The position numbers were made by a program, and so were the translations under genes. Positions 40,826 to 48,194 of a stretch of 64,000 bases of DNA are shown here, one piece after another. Origin of the DNA: Phytopseudomonas punonensis. GTDB lineage: Bacteria > Pseudomonadota > Gammaproteobacteria > Pseudomonadales > Pseudomonadaceae. The stretch covers positions 158,855 to 222,854 of the forward strand of contig NZ_FRBQ01000007.1 in assembly GCF_900142655.1 (NCBI RefSeq), in the 5' to 3' direction. The notes below the pieces were generated by a model. It made no database searches and was not told the DNA's origin. It saw only the letters and a program-made list of their open reading frames with translations. Each line of letters begins with the position of its first letter. Within the stretch, counting starts at the first letter, position 1.

Positions 40826-42270
40826 ATCGGGTAATGCCGCGGGCCGTTCTGCAGGGTCACCCAGCGCAACTGGGTGAACTGCTCGATGGCCGACTTGCCG
40901 CCAAAGCTGCCGTAACCACTGGCCTTGACGCCGCCGAAGGGCATCTGCGCTTCGTCGTGCACGGTCGGTCCGTTGATATGGCAGATGCCCGACTCGACGC
41001 GCTGCGCCAAAGCCAGCGCGCGAGTGGTATCGCGGCTGAAGATCGCCGACGACAGGCCGAATTCGGAGTCGTTGGCCAGGCGCAGCAGCTCCTCGTCACC
41101 GTTGCCGCGCAGCACCACGGCCACCGGGCCGAAGGACTCCTCGGCGTACAGGCGCATGGCCGGCGTGACGTGGTCGAGCAAGGTCGCCTGCATAATGCTG
41201 CCCTCGACCTGGCCACCGGCGACCAGCTTCGCGCCCTTGCCGACGGCGTCGTCGACCAGGGCCTTGATTCGCTCGCCGGCCGCCACGTCGACCAGCGAAC
41301 CGAGCACCGACTCGCTGCTGGCCGGGTTACCAGCGCGCAGGGTAGCCACCTTGGCGGCCAGCTTGGCGACGAAAGCATCGGCGACCTTGCTATCGACCAC
41401 CAGGCGCTCGGTGGACATGCAGATCTGCCCCTGGTTGAAGTAGGCACCGAATGCCGCAGCCTCGACGGCGGCGTCCAGATCGGCATCATCGAGCACCAGC
41501 AACGGCGCCTTGCCACCGAGTTCCAACAGCGCCGGTTTGAGATGCCGCGCCGACAGTTCGCCGACGATGCGCCCGACCTTGGTCGAGCCGGTGAAGTTGA
41601 CCCGCCGTACCGCCGGGTTGGCGATCAGCCGCTCGACGATCACTGCTGCATCGGCGGGTGCGTTACTGATCACGTTGACCACGCCATCACCCAGGCCGGC
41701 ATCCTGCAGCACCTGGCCGATCAGCCGATGCACTGCCGGGCTGAGCTCGGAGGCCTTGAGCACCACGGTATTGCCACAGGCCAGCGGCATGGCGATGGCG
41801 CGGGTGGCGAGGATCACCGGAGCGTTCCATGGCGCGATACCGAGCACCACACCGCAGGGCTGGCGCAGCGCCATGGCAAAACTGCCGGGAACGTCGGAAG
41901 GAATCACCTCGCCATGGATCTGGGTGGTCAGCGACGCCGCCTCGCGCAGCATGTTGCCCGCCAGGTGCACGTTGAAACCGTACCAGTTGGCCATCGCCCC
42001 GGTTTCCCCAGCAGCGGCGATGAACTCACCAGCGCGCGCCTGCATCTGCTCGGCCGCCTTGAGCAGGCGGGTACGCCGCTCGTTGGGCGCCAGCGCAGCC
42101 CAGGCCGGAAAAGCAGCCTGGGCCGCCGCGACGGCCGCATCGGCATCTTCCACGGTAGCGGCGGCGACCCGGGAGACCACTTCACCGGTTACCGGGTTGT
42201 GGCGTTCGAAGGTACGTCCATCACGGGCGGGGCACGACTGGCCACCGATCAGCAGGGGCACGTCCAGCAT
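40822..42270 (-). CDS. vdh: Vanillin dehydrogenase
   Basis: Vdh oxidises vanillin and 4-hydroxybenzaldehyde to the acids with NAD. The 482-residue aldehyde dehydrogenase has GIAPWNAPVIL, FTGSTKVGR, the general-base glutamate in LELGGKAPLLV (about 254) and the nucleophile cysteine in NQGQICMSTERL (about 288), as well as EESFGPVA near 388. Its C-terminus HYPI is followed by a TAG lying in the MITE-like element, so the present 3' end is probably a product of that insertion. ATG 42270 has a GAGGA ribosome site and an A/C-rich leader with a one-mismatch Crc motif. It lies between ech (76 bp upstream) and fcs. Confidence 0.95.
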   Translation of the reverse strand: MLDVPLLIGGQSCPARDGRTFERHNPVTGEVVSRVAAATVEDADAAVAAAQAAFPAWAALAPNERRTRLLKAAEQMQARAGEFIAAAGETGAMANWYGFNVHLAGNMLREAASLTTQIHGEVIPSDVPGSFAMALRQPCGVVLGIAPWNAPVILATRAIAMPLACGNTVVLKASELSPAVHRLIGQVLQDAGLGDGVVNVISNAPADAAVIVERLIANPAVRRVNFTGSTKVGRIVGELSARHLKPALLELGGKAPLLVLDDADLDAAVEAAAFGAYFNQGQICMSTERLVVDSKVADAFVAKLAAKVATLRAGNPASSESVLGSLVDVAAGERIKALVDDAVGKGAKLVAGGQVEGSIMQATLLDHVTPAMRLYAEESFGPVAVVLRGNGDEELLRLANDSEFGLSSAIFSRDTTRALALAQRVESGICHINGPTVHDEAQMPFGGVKASGYGSFGGKSAIEQFTQLRWVTLQNGPRHYPI

Positions 42271-42346
42271 GGTGATTCCTCATTGTTGTCTTTGTAGGAA
42301 ACGCTCGCGGCGCCATGGCGGACGCCGCGCAACAAAAGGCCAGCGA

Positions 42347-43177
42347 TCAGCGCTTGTAAGCCTGCAGACCGGGCTTGATGGTCTTGTCGTCGAGGAACTG
42401 CTTCATGCCCTGCTCGCGGCCGCCTTCTTCGTCGAGCAGACGCGACTGGTCGAGCTTGGCGTACAGGTAATCCTCGTTCTGCTCCCAGGTCAGCTCGCGG
42501 CAACGCTTGAAGCCATGCTTGGCGGCGCGCAGTACCACCGGGTTCTTGTCCAGCAGGTTACGCGCCAGCTCGATGGTGGTTTCACGCAGCTGCGCCAGCG
42601 GCACGCTTTCGTTGACCAGGCCCATCTCGGCGGCTTTCTTACCGTCGAAGGTCTTGCCGGTCATGATGTAGTACAGCGACTGACGGTGGCCCACGGTGTC
42701 GGCCATGGCCTTGCTGACCAGGTTGCCCGGCGGGATGCCCCAGTTGATTTCCGAGAGACCGAAGGTCGCCTCGTCGGCGCAGATCGCCAGGTCACAGGCC
42801 ACCAGCGGGCTGAAGCCACCACCGAAGCACCAGCCGTTGACCATGGCGATGGTCGGCTTGGCGTACATGCGCAGCAGTTTCCACTGCCACTGCGAGGCTT
42901 CACGGCGGATCTTCTCCTGAAGAATTTCCGGGCCGGCGTCCACTTCGCGGAAGTATTCCTTGAGGTCCATGCCTGCGGTCCAGGACTCGCCAGCGCCGGT
43001 CAGCACCAGTACGCGAGCCTCGGCATCCTGCTCCAGCACCTCGAGAACATCGACCATCTCACGGTTGAGGGTCGGGCTCATGGCGTTGCGTTTTTCAGGA
43101 CGGTTGAGAGTGACCCAGGCGATGCCTTCTTCGACATCGACCTTCACGGTTTGCCAGCGGCCTTCGTACTTGCTCAT
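42347..43177 (-). CDS. ech: Hydroxycinnamoyl-CoA hydratase-lyase (feruloyl-CoA hydratase/aldolase)
   Basis: Ech hydrates feruloyl-CoA and splits it by a retro-aldol step to vanillin and acetyl-CoA. The 276-residue crotonase shows residues numbered exactly as in the characterised P. fluorescens enzyme: Ser123 (GGGFSP), Glu143 (LSEINWG) and Tyr239 (DYLYAK), and the CoA-binding GMDLKEYF region. It is the first gene of the minus-strand operon ech-vdh-fcs-thiolase-acyl-CoA dehydrogenase. Its promoter carries a MarR-type palindrome centred on the -35, and its leader has a one-mismatch Crc motif (AACAAGAG). Very confident. Confidence 0.97.
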   Translation of the reverse strand: MSKYEGRWQTVKVDVEEGIAWVTLNRPEKRNAMSPTLNREMVDVLEVLEQDAEARVLVLTGAGESWTAGMDLKEYFREVDAGPEILQEKIRREASQWQWKLLRMYAKPTIAMVNGWCFGGGFSPLVACDLAICADEATFGLSEINWGIPPGNLVSKAMADTVGHRQSLYYIMTGKTFDGKKAAEMGLVNESVPLAQLRETTIELARNLLDKNPVVLRAAKHGFKRCRELTWEQNEDYLYAKLDQSRLLDEEGGREQGMKQFLDDKTIKPGLQAYKR

Positions 43178-43212
43178 GGGGGTGTGCTCTTGTTTTGGTT
43201 GTCGATGAACAG

Positions 43213-43250
43213 AAGCTAATCCTGAAAAATAGTTATGTCAATTAACTATT
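43213..43250 (-). promoter_or_regulatory. ech promoter overlapped by a perfect MarR-type palindrome
   Basis: AATAGTTA (43228-43235) and TAACTATT (43243-43250) are a perfect inverted repeat with a seven-base centre. On the minus strand the centre and arm contain TTGACA (43236-43241), a consensus -35, with a weak -10 (TTAGCT/TAGCTT, about 43213-43219) 16-17 bp on. A protein bound to the palindrome would cover the -35, which suits repression by the MarR-family regulator at 35006. Confidence 0.82.
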
Positions 43251-43349
43251 AAGCAAAATCACCATCTGCGCCAAATTCGGACATAGGCGCTTGAACGCCT
43301 CTCGCTCGAGGGGCCGAAAACCCTCGAACAGTTCGCGCTGCCGTTTCGC

Positions 43350-43367
43350 TATAGCCAAAGGCTTACA
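43350..43367 (+). promoter_or_regulatory. Imperfect GacA-type upstream box
   Basis: TATAGC-N6-CTTACA compares with the GacA consensus TGTAAG-N6-CTTACA: the right half is perfect, the left half matches 3 of 6. It is centred about 65 bp before the inferred start of the small RNA, the usual distance for rsm genes. A -10-like TAATCT lies at 43412-43417. Confidence 0.55.
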
Positions 43368-43423
43368 TGACGGCGCGCCGGTTCGCTCTGGTGACACCCC
43401 GGTCAGGGCCGTAATCTATGCCC

Positions 43424-43535
43424 ATACCTGCAGCACAGGACGTGCTCAGGGTCATGGATGACGTGACCATAGCTAGGATGGCAGCCGACAGGATGTTGGC
43501 ATTGGTCAGTAAAAGCCCGCTTCGGCGGGTTTTTT
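43424..43535 (+). ncRNA. RsmX/Y/Z-family small RNA (RsmA/CsrA decoy)
   Basis: An intergenic segment of about 112 nt with four hairpins that show GGA in or beside the loop: AGCAC-AGGAC-GTGCT (43432-43446), GTCA-TGGA-TGAC (43451-43462), GCTA-GGA-TGGC (43472-43482) and GCCGAC-AGGAT-GTTGGC (43484-43500). A terminator follows: CCCGC-TTCG-GCGGG, flanked by A and T runs (43511-43535). Repeated loop GGA motifs plus an intrinsic terminator and a length of 110-125 nt define the Rsm decoy RNAs, which titrate RsmA. The 5' end is inferred from the TAATCT box. It has no open reading frame and lies divergent from ech. Which member (X, Y or Z) cannot be told; the strength of the call rests on structure. Confidence 0.85.
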
Positions 43536-43610
43536 ATTGCCTGCTGAAAAGTGCGCAGGCAAGTGCGACGGCGCAAGGCCGCCGCACCGTCTCTCATGCG
43601 CCCGCCTCCG

Positions 43611-44828
43611 TCAGTGCGACGTCGTCGAGGTGGCCGGCGCTTCAGCAGCACGCCGGCGGCTCATGCCGAGCACCACCAGCGCAGCGATCACCAGGCCTGG
43701 CGATGCCGCCAGCAACACGCCTGCGGTGCCGGCGCCCGCGGCGAGAATCTGCCCGGCCGCCAACGGGCCGGATACCGAACCCAGGCGCCCGACGGCTACC
43801 GCAGCACCCACGCCAGTGGCGCGCACCGAGGTCGGATAGGCCGGCGGTGCCAACGCATAGAGCACCAGCTGCGCGGCGATGATGAACAAGCCAGCCGCGA
43901 AACCGGCAATCGCCATGGCCAGCATGCCCGAGGCGAAACCCAGGCCAGCCAAAGAGGCCAGCACACCGCCATAGGCGAACAGCACCACACCGGTGCGACC
44001 GCGGCGATCCAGCAGTAGCCCGCCAAGCAGCGAGCCAATGGCACCGCCGATGTTGAACAGCATCTGAATGGTGCCGGCCTGGGGCTTGCTGAAGCCCTGT
44101 GCGAGCAAAAGCGACGGCAGCCAGTTGAGCAGCATGTACATCACCGTGAGGGTGAAGAAGTAGCTGACCCACAACGCCAGCGTGGCGCCCGCCCGGCCGC
44201 CACCGAACAACGCCCGCACGGTGGACTCGCGAACCGGCGCGGCGCCCTGGTGCTGCTCGCGGAAGTCGCGCGATTCGGGCAGCGCGAAGATCAGCAGCGG
44301 CGCGACCAGCAAGGGCGCCACGCCACCGACGATAAACACCGTCTGCCAGCTTTCACCACCGAGCATGCCCACCACCGCCGCGATGGCGCCGCCCAGCGGC
44401 ACCCCGCAATACATGATGCTGATGGCCGTGCCGCGGCGGCGTTCCTCGACGGCCTCGGCGCACAGGGCGATCAGGTTCGGCAAGGCGGCACCGAGACCCA
44501 GGCCGGTCATCAAGCGTGCCAGCAACAGGCCATTGACGCTGGATACATAGGCCGTCCACAGGGAAAAGATACCAAACAGAATCACCGCGCCGATCAGTAC
44601 CCGCTTGCGGCCGATGCGGTCGGCCAGCCAGCCGCCGAAGAACGCTCCGGGCAGCAGGCCGATGATGCTGGCGCTGAACATCCAGCCCATCATCTTCTGA
44701 TCAAGCTCGAACGCCTGGCGAATCCCCGCAGCGGCGATGCCCGCCGATTGCAGATCCAGGCCTTCGATAAGCGCGACGATGAAACACAGCGTGACGGTCA
44801 GCGTCGAACGACGCGATGACGTATCCAT
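43611..44828 (-). CDS. MFS aromatic-acid transporter (AAHS family)
   Basis: A 405-residue permease with twelve predicted helices and the AAHS signatures: early DLQSAGIAAAG aspartate region in TM1, loop 2-3 GWLADRIGRKRVLIGA, and loop 8-9 GLLLDRRGRTGVV. It resembles MhpT/PcaK-type proton symporters; the neighbours suggest a hydroxycinnamate, vanillate or 4-hydroxybenzoate substrate. It is divergent from the porin gene over 332 bp, which holds a PcaR-like palindrome, and its leader carries a perfect Crc motif. The small-RNA terminator lies about 75 bp beyond its stop and could also end this transcript. Confidence 0.9.
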   Translation of the reverse strand: MDTSSRRSTLTVTLCFIVALIEGLDLQSAGIAAAGIRQAFELDQKMMGWMFSASIIGLLPGAFFGGWLADRIGRKRVLIGAVILFGIFSLWTAYVSSVNGLLLARLMTGLGLGAALPNLIALCAEAVEERRRGTAISIMYCGVPLGGAIAAVVGMLGGESWQTVFIVGGVAPLLVAPLLIFALPESRDFREQHQGAAPVRESTVRALFGGGRAGATLALWVSYFFTLTVMYMLLNWLPSLLLAQGFSKPQAGTIQMLFNIGGAIGSLLGGLLLDRRGRTGVVLFAYGGVLASLAGLGFASGMLAMAIAGFAAGLFIIAAQLVLYALAPPAYPTSVRATGVGAAVAVGRLGSVSGPLAAGQILAAGAGTAGVLLAASPGLVIAALVVLGMSRRRAAEAPATSTTSH

Positions 44829-44846
44829 GGGGAACCCTCGATTTTA

Positions 44847-44854
44847 TTGTTGTT
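44847..44854 (-). promoter_or_regulatory. Crc/Hfq motif in the MFS leader
   Basis: Minus-strand AACAACAA, a perfect AANAANAA, continuing into AACAATAA, located about 20 bases before the ATG of the MFS gene. Confidence 0.65.
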
Positions 44855-45029
44855 GTGGTCGCTCGCGGTGCACCGAAAGGGACAGGCCGCGAAGCCTGAA
44901 AAAAGATTAACAAAGATAATGGATAACGAAAGTAATTCTGTTAGACGAGTGAATCCGGCATTAATCGAATGGCATCAATCACTTAACTGAAGATCTTTAT
45001 TAACCCTAAAAATAATTAATAATTTTAAC

Positions 45030-45044
45030 GTTCGATTATCGAAC
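45030..45044 (+). promoter_or_regulatory. PcaR-like palindrome in the MFS/porin divergent region
   Basis: GTTCGAT-T-ATCGAAC is a perfect 15-bp palindrome and agrees at 13 of 15 positions with the PcaR box of P. putida as I recall it (GTTCGATAATCGCAC). It lies midway in the 332-bp AT-rich region, so one IclR-family protein could serve both genes. pcaR is not in the window. Confidence 0.65.
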
Positions 45045-45134
45045 AGAGCACATTGACCAGCCGTCATTGCCTTTCCATTCTCGCCCCACTGCAACGCTAA
45101 CAGCGCTGCATCCACCGCCCCCATCGGCGGGGCG

Positions 45135-45148
45135 AAGAACAACAATAA
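45135..45148 (+). promoter_or_regulatory. Overlapping Crc/Hfq motifs before the porin gene
   Basis: AAGAACAA, AACAACAA and AACAATAA overlap in 14 bases immediately before the AAAGGA ribosome site, the strongest such cluster in the window. Confidence 0.7.
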
Positions 45149-45160
45149 AAGGACAACGAC

Positions 45161-46462
45161 ATGCACACCCATCGGGCGCTCGACTCCATTTTCTTTCGCC
45201 GCAGCTCATTGGCCGGCCTGCTGTTGGCTCCCGGCCTGATGGCCGGCCATGCCCTGGCCGACGGCTTCGTCGAAGACAGCAGCGCCAAGCTGACCACCCG
45301 CAACTACTACATGGATCGCGACTACAAGGACGATGGCGCCAAGTCGGCGGCCCGCGAATGGGCTCAGGGCTTCATCCTCAAGATGGAGTCGGGCTACACG
45401 CCGGGCGCCGTTGGTTTCGGCCTGGACGTCACCGGCCTGCTGGGCGTCAAGCTGGACTCCTCACCCGGGCGCAGCGGCACCGAACTGCTGCCGGTTTCCG
45501 CCAGCAGCGGGCGGGCCGCCGACGAATATTCGCGCCTGGCGCCGACCGCCAAGCTCCGCGCTGGCAAGAGCGTGTTGAAGGTCGGCGATGTTTCGCCGTT
45601 CCTGCCCTCCATCGTCGCCAGCCCGGCGCGCCTGCTGCCGCAGAGCTTCCGCGGCGCCTACCTGCAGTCCATGGACATCGAGGATCTGACCCTGAATGCC
45701 GGTTATCTCGACCGCATCAACCGCCGCGACTCCAGCAACTACCAGGCGATGACGGTGGCCTCGCCGAACCGACGCTTCAACCCGGCGGCAGAAAGCTCCC
45801 ACGCAGCCTTCTTCGGTGGCGACTATCAGCTCAGCAAGGGCCTGAAGCTGCGGGCCTACCACACCACGGTCGCCGATCTGTATCGCCAGGAATACCTCGG
45901 CCTGCTGCACGAGCTGCCGGTCGGCCCCGGCGTGCTGAGCACCGACCTGCGCGCCTTCATCAGCAACGAGGATGGCAGCGCCAAGGCCGGCAAGGTGGAT
46001 AACCGCAACCTCGCCGCGCAGTTCGCCTACAGCCTCGATGGCCATCGTTTCACCCTGGGCTACATGCACCAGAGCGGCGACACGGCCAAGCCCTACATCT
46101 CCGGCACCGAGTCGATGGTGATCAGCGAAATGGCCATGAGCTCGGACTTTCTCAATCCCAAGGAGCGTACCTGGCAGGCGATCTACGATTACGACTTCGC
46201 CGCTGCTGGCGTGCCCGGCCTGAAGACGCGCCTGCGTTACCTGCGTGGCGACAACATCGAGCTGCCGACCCTGGGCGGCGCCGACCTCAAGGAGCGTGAA
46301 CTGCAGATGGAGATCGGCTACGTGATCCAGAGCGGCACGTTCAAGGGCGTCGGGCTGAAGGCCCGGCATTCCATCTACCGCAATGACTTCGCCGCCGGCG
46401 CAGCCTTCCGCGACGAGAACCAGACCCGCCTGCACATCGACTACACCCTGGCGCTCTGGTGA
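45161..46462 (+). CDS. OprD-family outer-membrane porin
   Basis: A 433-residue protein with a signal peptide (cleavage probably after HALA, about residue 32-34) and an OprD-type barrel: GFVEDSSAKLTTRNYYMDRDYKDD at the mature N-terminus, REWAQGFILKMESGYTPGAVGFGLDVTGLLGVKLDSS, and a C-terminal strand ending in LALW with terminal aromatic. It belongs to the OpdK/OpdP-like aromatic-acid porins by context; the substrate is probably vanillate, ferulate or benzoate type. It ends convergently with the second MFS gene at a strong bidirectional hairpin. Confidence 0.92.
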   Translation: MHTHRALDSIFFRRSSLAGLLLAPGLMAGHALADGFVEDSSAKLTTRNYYMDRDYKDDGAKSAAREWAQGFILKMESGYTPGAVGFGLDVTGLLGVKLDSSPGRSGTELLPVSASSGRAADEYSRLAPTAKLRAGKSVLKVGDVSPFLPSIVASPARLLPQSFRGAYLQSMDIEDLTLNAGYLDRINRRDSSNYQAMTVASPNRRFNPAAESSHAAFFGGDYQLSKGLKLRAYHTTVADLYRQEYLGLLHELPVGPGVLSTDLRAFISNEDGSAKAGKVDNRNLAAQFAYSLDGHRFTLGYMHQSGDTAKPYISGTESMVISEMAMSSDFLNPKERTWQAIYDYDFAAAGVPGLKTRLRYLRGDNIELPTLGGADLKERELQMEIGYVIQSGTFKGVGLKARHSIYRNDFAAGAAFRDENQTRLHIDYTLALW

Positions 46463-46468
46463 ACGAGC

Positions 46469-46494
46469 GGGCGCGAGGCACCCGCCTCGCGCCC
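46469..46494. terminator. Bidirectional terminator hairpin between porin and MFS genes
   Basis: GGGCGCGAGG (46469-46478) and CCTCGCGCCC (46485-46494) form a perfect ten-base stem in the 40-bp convergent gap. The T-run is poor (TTGT). Confidence 0.7.
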
Positions 46495-46502
46495 TTGTCG
46501 GT

Positions 46503-47831
46503 TCAGGCCTGAGCCGGCGTCATCTGCTGCGGCTTCTGCGCCGGCAGCAAGGTCAACAACAGCACCGCTGCGGCGACGAACACCAAGGCGAACCAGGTAT
46601 ACAGCTGCAGCGGCTGCCAGCCGTCATCGAGCATCAAACCGGCCACGGTCGGCGACAGAATCGCCCCGCCACGCCCGATACCAATCGCCCAGCCCACCCC
46701 GGTAGCCCGCACCGACGCGCCGTAGATCAGCGGCGACAGCGCATACAGCCCGGCGACGCAGCCATTGGAGAACAGCCCGATCAGCAGGCCCATACCCAGT
46801 GCCGCGCTGAACGAGGAGCCGAGACTGGTGAACACCACCAGCAGCACGGCGGTGATCAGCATGAAGCCGGCCAGCACCCGCGCCAGGGAAAACCGCGCTG
46901 ACAACAAGCCCAGCAAGGTCGCGCCGAAGATGCCGCCGATGCTCAGCAGCACTCCACCGGTGACGCCCTGCTGCACCGACAGGCCGGACTGGGTGAGCAG
47001 CTTCGGCGTCCAGCTCATGATGAAGTAGAAGCCGAACATCACCAGGAAGAACAGCACCCAGATCAGTAGCGTGCTGCGCCGTTGCTCGGCATCGAACAGC
47101 CGCGCGAAGGCGCCACTGTTGGCGTGGTCACCGACCGGCAAGGCCGGCAGCGCAGTAAGGCTCGGCCGATCCAGCTTGGCGGCCAGGCGGTTCACCCGCT
47201 CCAGCGCCTTGTCCGGCTGCCTGGAGAGCAGAAAGTCCAGGGACTCGGGCAACCACAGCAGCACCGGCACGATGGCAGCGAAGGTCATCAGCCCGCCGGC
47301 GAAGAACACCGAACGCCAGCCCCAATGCGACAGCAGCCACACCGCCAACAGGCCGCCGAAGGTGGCGCCCAGGGCATAACCGGTGGATTGCAGGCTGACC
47401 GCCAGGCCGCGCCAGCGCTTGCTGGCGTATTCGCTGGCGATCACGTTACTGCTGGCCAGAATGCCGCCGATGCCCAGCCCGGTCAGGCCGCGCAACAGCG
47501 CCAGCTGGGTGGGCGTCTGGCTGAGTGCCGAGAGCAGCATGCCGCTACCGGAAATCACCAGGCACAGCAGGATCAACGGGCGCCGGCCGATGCGGTCGGC
47601 CCAGGGTGCGATGAACAGCGAGCCGGCCGCCATGCCGAGCAGCCCGGCACTGAGCAACATGCCCAGTTGCGCGCCGCCCAACGACCAGTCGGCGGCCACC
47701 GACGAGGCGGTGAAGGCCATCACTAGCACATCGAAGCCGTCGATCATGTTGAGCACGACGCAAACGGCGATGGCGACCCATTGAAAGCCGCGCATCGGCC
47801 CCTGGTCAACGACGTGCCTGAGATCGCTCAT
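46503..47831 (-). CDS. MFS transporter, VanK/PcaK-like
   Basis: A 442-residue AAHS permease with twelve helices; signatures include IDGFDVLVMAF in TM1 (the DGFD aspartate typical of the group), PWADRIGRRPLILLCLV in loop 2-3 and SARFSLARVLAGF in loop 8-9. It is divergent from vanA across 363 bp that hold two VanR operator sequences and a PcaR-like box, so vanillate or protocatechuate uptake is the likely role. The vanK name is plausible but not proved. Confidence 0.88.
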   Translation of the reverse strand: MSDLRHVVDQGPMRGFQWVAIAVCVVLNMIDGFDVLVMAFTASSVAADWSLGGAQLGMLLSAGLLGMAAGSLFIAPWADRIGRRPLILLCLVISGSGMLLSALSQTPTQLALLRGLTGLGIGGILASSNVIASEYASKRWRGLAVSLQSTGYALGATFGGLLAVWLLSHWGWRSVFFAGGLMTFAAIVPVLLWLPESLDFLLSRQPDKALERVNRLAAKLDRPSLTALPALPVGDHANSGAFARLFDAEQRRSTLLIWVLFFLVMFGFYFIMSWTPKLLTQSGLSVQQGVTGGVLLSIGGIFGATLLGLLSARFSLARVLAGFMLITAVLLVVFTSLGSSFSAALGMGLLIGLFSNGCVAGLYALSPLIYGASVRATGVGWAIGIGRGGAILSPTVAGLMLDDGWQPLQLYTWFALVFVAAAVLLLTLLPAQKPQQMTPAQA

Positions 47832-47964
47832 CGCGCACCTCCCACGGCAGTGAACAGGTAAAGGCGAGGCATGCCGCAGTCGGCAGCCGAAAGCGGGAAA
47901 CAGGGTTTCATCGGCGCAGATCCTTGATTGTTTTTATGGGAACAGCTGGTGCCAAGCTTGCAGA

Positions 47965-47976
47965 AATGGATCCAAT
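47965..47976 (-). promoter_or_regulatory. Second VanR operator, one mismatch
   Basis: AATGGATCCAAT, reading ATTGGATCCATT on the other strand, differs by one base from the perfect operator near vanA. It lies 134 bp upstream of the divergent MFS gene, consistent with vanillate control of uptake. Confidence 0.7.
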
Positions 47977-48080
47977 ATTCAATCCATGCAGGTGTCGCGG
48001 CACAGCCCTGCCAAGCCTCTCGATCCGGGCCGCCGTGCTGAATGCCTGAGCCAGCCTGAACTGACGCCGACAAATATAAT

Positions 48081-48095
48081 GTTCGCTGATCGGAC
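48081..48095 (+). promoter_or_regulatory. PcaR-like box in the MFS/vanA divergent region
   Basis: GTTCGCTGATCGGAC agrees at 12 of 15 positions with the PcaR box. It follows a TATAAT (48075-48080) directly. It may bring protocatechuate-pathway control to vanA or to the divergent transporter. Confidence 0.45.
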
Positions 48096-48157
48096 AGTTT
48101 ATTTTATTAACTATTTCCCACCCCAGGCATTGACATTAGCCTGATTAAAAACCAACC

Positions 48158-48169
48158 ATTGGATCCAAT
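48158..48169 (+). promoter_or_regulatory. VanR operator of vanAB
   Basis: ATTGGATCCAAT is a perfect 12-bp palindrome identical to the VanR operator described for Caulobacter vanAB. It sits 25 bp before the vanA ATG. A TTGACA hexamer lies at 48130-48135, so bound VanR would block the start region until vanillate releases it. Confidence 0.88.
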
Positions 48170-48175
48170 AACACC

Positions 48176-48183
48176 AACAAGAA
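48176..48183 (+). promoter_or_regulatory. Crc/Hfq motif at vanA
   Basis: AACAAGAA, a perfect AANAANAA, adjoins the CGAGG ribosome site of vanA. Confidence 0.65.
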
Positions 48184-48194
48184 CCGAGGTCGTC

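Noticed and set aside
41510..43219. 569-codon open frame antisense to vdh and ech
   Set aside because: Crosses two well-supported genes and the ech promoter on the opposite strand; no homology visible.
43251..43349. Small peptide gene upstream of the Rsm-like RNA
   Set aside because: No start codon with a ribosome site and adequate frame; nothing coding is visible in this stretch.
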